NCBI GenBank assembly: GCA_040004035.1 | Contig: JAMPLN010000015.1 | Direction: 5' to 3' (one strand) | Length of the DNA stretch: 64,000 nt | Origin: Microcoleus vaginatus_C | GTDB taxonomy: Bacteria; Cyanobacteriota; Cyanobacteriia; Cyanobacteriales; Microcoleaceae | In this document: positions 60,668 through 64,000 of the stretch, in pieces | Layout: each line of letters starts with the position of its first letter | Numbering within the stretch: position 1 is the first letter of the stretch | The notes under the pieces: generated by a model | Seen by the model: only the letters and a program-made list of their open reading frames with translations | Databases searched by the model: none | What the model was told of the DNA's origin: nothing | Made by a program: the position numbers and the translations under genes

Positions 60668-62398
60668 ATGGCATCCCTGACCCCTAGTCCTGAATTTGAC
60701 TATCTCGAAGGAACCATCCAACCAGACATATTTAAGGCCTTGGATGGCAACGACATAATTTATGCCAACAGCGGAGACGACTATCTCGAAGGCGATGCAG
60801 GCAAAGATAAAATCTGCGGCGACCTAGGCAACGATACGATTGTTGGCGGTGGGGACGACGACATCCTCTGGGGAGGCAAAGGCAGCGACCTAATTGGTGG
60901 CGATTCCGGCAACGATCTCATCTATGCGGGCGCAGGTAGCGATACCATGAGCGGCGGCACAGGCGATGATATATTTGCCATTGCTAAAGGCAGCGGCGGC
61001 CCAACTTTAGCCACAGCCGACTACATCGCCGACTTCGGCAACGGCAATGACAAAATTCGATTGTTAGACGGCCTCAGCTTTGAAGATTTAAACATCCAGC
61101 AAGGCACCGGCGCCAACAGCAACAGCACCGTAATTCAAGACAAACTCACGGGCGAGTATTTAGCAGTCTTGCAAGGAGTCAACAGCAACACAATCAACCG
61201 CGACCAATTCACAAATCACCTATCGGGAAACCCTGTCATCGAGTGGAACGGAGTCATGCTGAATGCAGTGCGGACAGCCAGCACCGCGCCTCCCCTCGCC
61301 TCCCGCAACATGGCAATGGTTCACGCAGCCATTTACGATGCTGTTAACTCGATCAGCAAAAAATACACCCCTTACCTCGTGGAAATAGACCCACCCGCAG
61401 GTACATCAGCAGAAGCAGCCACCGCCGCGGCCGCCCACCGCGTCTTAGTCAACCTCTACCCAGGACAAGCAGCCACATTTGACGAAGCATACGCATCGTC
61501 TCTAGCTAAAATTACCGATGGCAAAGCCAAACAAGACGGGATTGCCCTCGGACAGCAAGTTGCTGACCAAATTATCAGTTCGCGGAGTACAGACGGCATC
61601 ACGAAAGTAGTGCAGTACACCCCCTCAACCGACCCCGGCAGTTGGATACCTACTCCCCCCGCTTTTTCCGGAGGGCTAGCGCCACAGTGGGCCGAAGTTA
61701 CTCCCTTTGCCATGACTAGCGGTTCTCAGTTCCGCCCGGCCGGCCCGCCCGCCCTTGACAGTGCCAAGTACGCAGAGGAACTTAACTACGTCAAAGAAAT
61801 CGGCAAAAGTGACAGCCTCACGCGCACCCCAGACCAAACAGTCATCGCCAAATTCTGGGCCAACGGCGCCGGGACGTTTACGCCTCCGGGTCACTGGAAC
61901 CAAATCGCCGAAGAAACATCGACTCTCACTGGTCAATCCTTAGAAGATAGCGCCCGCTTGTTCGCCCTGCTGAATATTGCTCTCGCCGATGCAGCTATTA
62001 GTTGCTGGGATGCTAAGTACCAGTACAATTTATGGCGGCCGGTGACAGCTATCCGCCAAGCTGATACGGACAACAACCCCGACACGACAGCCGACCCCCT
62101 GTGGACGCCGCTGCTAACTACTCCGCCGTTCCCTGAGTACACGTCGGGCCACAGTACCTTTAGCGGTGCTGCTGATCCTGTTATGAGTTCTGTATTTGGT
62201 TCCGATTACGGCTTTGGAGATCGGGGAGACAGGAGTGTCAACACTTTGCGAACCTACCAAAACTTCAGCGAAGCGGCCGATGAATCGGGCATGAGTCGCA
62301 TTTACGGAGGCATCCATTTCATGAGTGCTAACGTAAATGGCTTGAGTGCTGGTAGAAATGTGGGTAACTATGTTGTCCAGAATTTCTTAACAGCCTAG
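60668..62398 (+). CDS. RTX calcium-repeat protein fused to a vanadium-dependent haloperoxidase domain
   Basis: 576 residues. Residues ~18-105 contain RTX nonapeptides (GDDYLEGDAGKDKICGDLGN and similar), which bind Ca2+ and usually accompany type I secretion. A short M10-like C-cap region follows (ADYIADFGNGNDKIRL). From ~195 to the end is a VHPO/PAP2 helical domain with all vanadate ligands: Lys450 and Arg457 (KYQYNLWRP), Ser493-Gly494-His495 (EYTSGHSTF) and Arg544 with His550 (SRIYGGIHF). It likely oxidises halides with H2O2 outside the cell. There is no Sec signal. Specific halide and substrate are unknown. No type I exporter gene is adjacent. Confidence 0.9.
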   Translation: MASLTPSPEFDYLEGTIQPDIFKALDGNDIIYANSGDDYLEGDAGKDKICGDLGNDTIVGGGDDDILWGGKGSDLIGGDSGNDLIYAGAGSDTMSGGTGDDIFAIAKGSGGPTLATADYIADFGNGNDKIRLLDGLSFEDLNIQQGTGANSNSTVIQDKLTGEYLAVLQGVNSNTINRDQFTNHLSGNPVIEWNGVMLNAVRTASTAPPLASRNMAMVHAAIYDAVNSISKKYTPYLVEIDPPAGTSAEAATAAAAHRVLVNLYPGQAATFDEAYASSLAKITDGKAKQDGIALGQQVADQIISSRSTDGITKVVQYTPSTDPGSWIPTPPAFSGGLAPQWAEVTPFAMTSGSQFRPAGPPALDSAKYAEELNYVKEIGKSDSLTRTPDQTVIAKFWANGAGTFTPPGHWNQIAEETSTLTGQSLEDSARLFALLNIALADAAISCWDAKYQYNLWRPVTAIRQADTDNNPDTTADPLWTPLLTTPPFPEYTSGHSTFSGAADPVMSSVFGSDYGFGDRGDRSVNTLRTYQNFSEAADESGMSRIYGGIHFMSANVNGLSAGRNVGNYVVQNFLTA

Positions 62399-62456
62399 GA
62401 AAGTGGGGGCGGGTTTACGAGATTGCTGAGATGTTGCACCATTTTCAATAATCTTT

Positions 62457-62528
62457 TTAGGAACAGGCAAGATGCCTGTTCCACAAAGAGTTGATTTCTT
62501 GTGGAACAGGCATCTTGCCTGTTCCTAA
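62457..62528. terminator. 30-bp perfect inverted repeat between convergent genes
   Basis: Left arm 62457-62486 pairs perfectly with right arm 62499-62528 over 30 bases; the loop is 12 nt. Each arm also contains its own palindrome (GGAACAGGCA-AGA-TGCCTGTTCC). It ends exactly at the stop codon of the minus-strand gene. It can serve as a two-way terminator and looks like a known type of dispersed repeat in filamentous cyanobacteria (memory). Confidence 0.85.
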
Positions 62529-64000
62529 TTATTCCAGCAATTCCACAGTGCCGAGATACCCATCTACTCGGACTTTTTGACCGTCTCGCAAGCGAGTTGT
62601 GGCTTCAGCAATATTCATGACTGCGGGAATTTTGTACTCGCGAGCGACGATCGCTCCGTGAGATAATTGTCCGCCAACTTCAGATATAATTGCTTTTGCT
62701 CCTAATAGCAGCGGTGCCCAACCTGCATCGGTGTAAGGAACTACTGCGATCGCATTTTCTCCTAAATCTGTGCTCGCGGTGCGGCAAATCTTCACAAAAC
62801 CTTCGACACGGCCGATACTTGCCGGAATTCCCTGGATGATATTAGTTTGTGATGTTGCTGGGTCGATCGACCTTTTCTGAGAATTTGGCAGCAAATTGCC
62901 GTAGACGACAGGGGGAATCTGACGATCGCGATCGGCTAACAGGCGATCGCGCCTTTCCCTAATTGTATCCTTAAACGAAACACTTGCCCCGCTGCGAATC
63001 CACTGCTGAATTTCCCCAAATTCCCGATAAAAAATATCCCCGCTTTCGTCAAACACCTGCATTGCCAATCCGCAAGCTTCAATCTCCAAAAAAGTCCAGC
63101 GTAGATGAGCCAACAACCGCGCGTAAATTTCGCTAATTTCGTTTTTGACCATCGCTCTTTCCTGACATTTATCTAGCCGCCACTTCTGCCCAAAAGTCAA
63201 TTTTAATTTCGGCTTTTCGACTAAATTAGTTTCGCCTTTTTGAGCCATACTTATTAGCAGTTTTTGGTAAACTTCCGGTTGTTCTCGCCAAGTAGGAACA
63301 GCGATATCCGTTCCCACTTCGCTCAAATATCCGTAAGTATCAAGCCACCTTTTAAATTCTGCTTGTAAAGCCCGATTTTCGGCAAATATATGTGCTAAAT
63401 CTGCTACTGAAACAGTTTCGTCAGACTGCGAAACAGCAGCTTGCAGCAATTTATGAGCCAACTGTTGCAAAGCTCGCACAGAAACAATTTCAGGAGCGCT
63501 GTCATTAGCCAGCCAGTCATCATTAACGCGAAAAATGGCCTTGCGAATAGCCAGCCCGATCGGCCCTAATATATTGTAGTAAGTAATCGGTTTCAGCCAC
63601 TCCTGAATTTGCTCCGCTCTCTCCAACAATTCCGTTAAATATTGATAATCGGGCATTGGGCATTGGGCATTGGGCATTAATATTTCTTCTTCGCTCGAAC
63701 CTCTTCCTTCTTCCTTCTTCCCTCTTCCTTCTTCCTTCTCCAGACTTTGCAGTGCCGGGAGGAAAATAGAAGTACGATCGCCCTTAAATTCTGCATTCAG
63801 CGCCCTCTCCCGCTGCACCAGACGCCACAAACCAGGCAAAGAAGGCAAAATCTTCCCCAAAGGCGGCTTGCCCATTTTTTGCCCTCTCAGCAAAAATTCC
63901 AAACCCTGCTCCGGTAATCCCATCATCCGAAAGATTTCGCCCAACAAAGTCGCATTAAAATAGGCGTGAGAACCGAGCAAAGTTGCCGTTTCATTAAAGT
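62529..64000 (-). CDS. PEP-utilising enzyme, C-terminal part (cut by the window edge)
   Basis: Only the C-terminal ~490 residues are in the window; the frame is open to base 64000. The last ~80 residues are a phosphohistidine swivelling domain: IISEVGGQLSHGAIVAREYKIPAVM with the catalytic His, then VRVDGYLGTVELLE. The preceding helical region is like that of PEP synthase-related proteins. The nucleotide-binding half would be to the right. An in-frame insertion of two heptamer repeats at 63651-63739 encodes a Lys/Glu-rich and MPNAQCPMPD stretch not expected in the family. Exact reaction unknown. Confidence 0.85.
   Translation of the reverse strand, partial: FNETATLLGSHAYFNATLLGEIFRMMGLPEQGLEFLLRGQKMGKPPLGKILPSLPGLWRLVQRERALNAEFKGDRTSIFLPALQSLEKEEGRGKKEEGRGSSEEEILMPNAQCPMPDYQYLTELLERAEQIQEWLKPITYYNILGPIGLAIRKAIFRVNDDWLANDSAPEIVSVRALQQLAHKLLQAAVSQSDETVSVADLAHIFAENRALQAEFKRWLDTYGYLSEVGTDIAVPTWREQPEVYQKLLISMAQKGETNLVEKPKLKLTFGQKWRLDKCQERAMVKNEISEIYARLLAHLRWTFLEIEACGLAMQVFDESGDIFYREFGEIQQWIRSGASVSFKDTIRERRDRLLADRDRQIPPVVYGNLLPNSQKRSIDPATSQTNIIQGIPASIGRVEGFVKICRTASTDLGENAIAVVPYTDAGWAPLLLGAKAIISEVGGQLSHGAIVAREYKIPAVMNIAEATTRLRDGQKVRVDGYLGTVELLE
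63651..63739. repeat. Two heptamer repeats inside the coding sequence
   Basis: Four perfect GGGCATT units at 63651-63678 and about six CCTTCTT-type units at 63700-63739. They are the same families found between genes at 57594-57728. On the coding strand they read ...EEGRGKKEEGRGSSEEEILM and MPNAQCPMPD, keeping the frame open. Confidence 0.9.

Overview
The window looks like a chromosome segment of a filamentous cyanobacterium of the Oscillatoriales type (Microcoleus/Oscillatoria/Phormidium-like). Reasons: very frequent GCGATCGC (HIP1-like) octamers on both strands; cyanobacterial marker genes (nblA, vipp1, menB of phylloquinone synthesis, dnaK1 beside grpE, a cyanobacterial-type glutathione reductase); many 7-bp-period repeats and dispersed palindromes typical of these genomes. 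No rRNA, tRNA or CRISPR array was found. The genus is an inference.

Layout. 0-2 kb: pilB (type IV pilus assembly ATPase), followed by 1.3 kb of non-coding DNA with a tnpB remnant. 3.3-7.9 kb: chaperone cluster grpE-dnaK1-dnaJ, closed by an array of palindromes. 8.1-9.7 kb: TusA-like protein overlapping rsgA. 9.9-11.5 kb: an ExbB/ExbD proton-channel pair. 12 kb: nblA. 12.6-19.9 kb: minus-strand genes anmK plus a hypothetical, a PP2C phosphatase, an ABC1/UbiB kinase, a small coiled-coil protein and a Ser/Thr kinase with a Pro/Glu-rich tail. 20.2-22.8 kb: a decayed IS1634-like element lying against a truncated subtilisin-like protease gene. 23.5-26.3 kb: a large ClC-CBS-USP protein. 26.8-28.1 kb: a multiply broken ShlB/FhaC-type transporter gene. 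28.5-30.3 kb: the vipp1/pspA pair. 30.4-36.5 kb: SPOR protein, menB, a TerB-like protein, tadA, a plsC-like acyltransferase and small conserved proteins. 36.7-41.8 kb: a MacB-type ATPase, a Uma2 nuclease-fold protein and a 1062-residue NACHT-HEAT protein. 42.3-48.7 kb: gor, then an OGFr-domain protein with MoxR, DUF58 and transglutaminase proteins. 49.4-51.0 kb: ECF sigma factor, putative anti-sigma factor and Spy/CpxP-like protein. 51.5-54.8 kb: parts of a peptide ABC importer with an inserted P-loop kinase. 55.7-60.3 kb: a membrane-fusion protein and two MacB/DevC-type permeases. 60.7-62.4 kb: a fusion of RTX calcium repeats with a vanadium haloperoxidase. 62.5 kb to the edge: the C-terminal part of a PEP-utilising enzyme.

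How the genes relate. Several clusters form plausible units: grpE-dnaK1-dnaJ (protein folding); exbB-exbD (energised transport or surface process); OGFr-MoxR-DUF58-transglutaminase (ATPase-assisted membrane assembly of unknown substrate); sigma/anti-sigma/Spy (envelope stress switch); vipp1-pspA (membrane maintenance). The 55.7-60.3 kb exporter lacks an ATPase of its own, and the lone MacB-type ATPase at 36.7 kb is a candidate partner (inference).

The most unusual material is: the RTX-haloperoxidase fusion; the NACHT protein with nine almost identical 34-residue repeats; the covarying palindrome arrays; a natural Glu-to-Gln change at the ClC gating position; 7-bp repeats invading the reading frame of the PEP-utilising enzyme; and three traceable gene wrecks (protease, ShlB/FhaC, transposase) whose lesions can be read directly.
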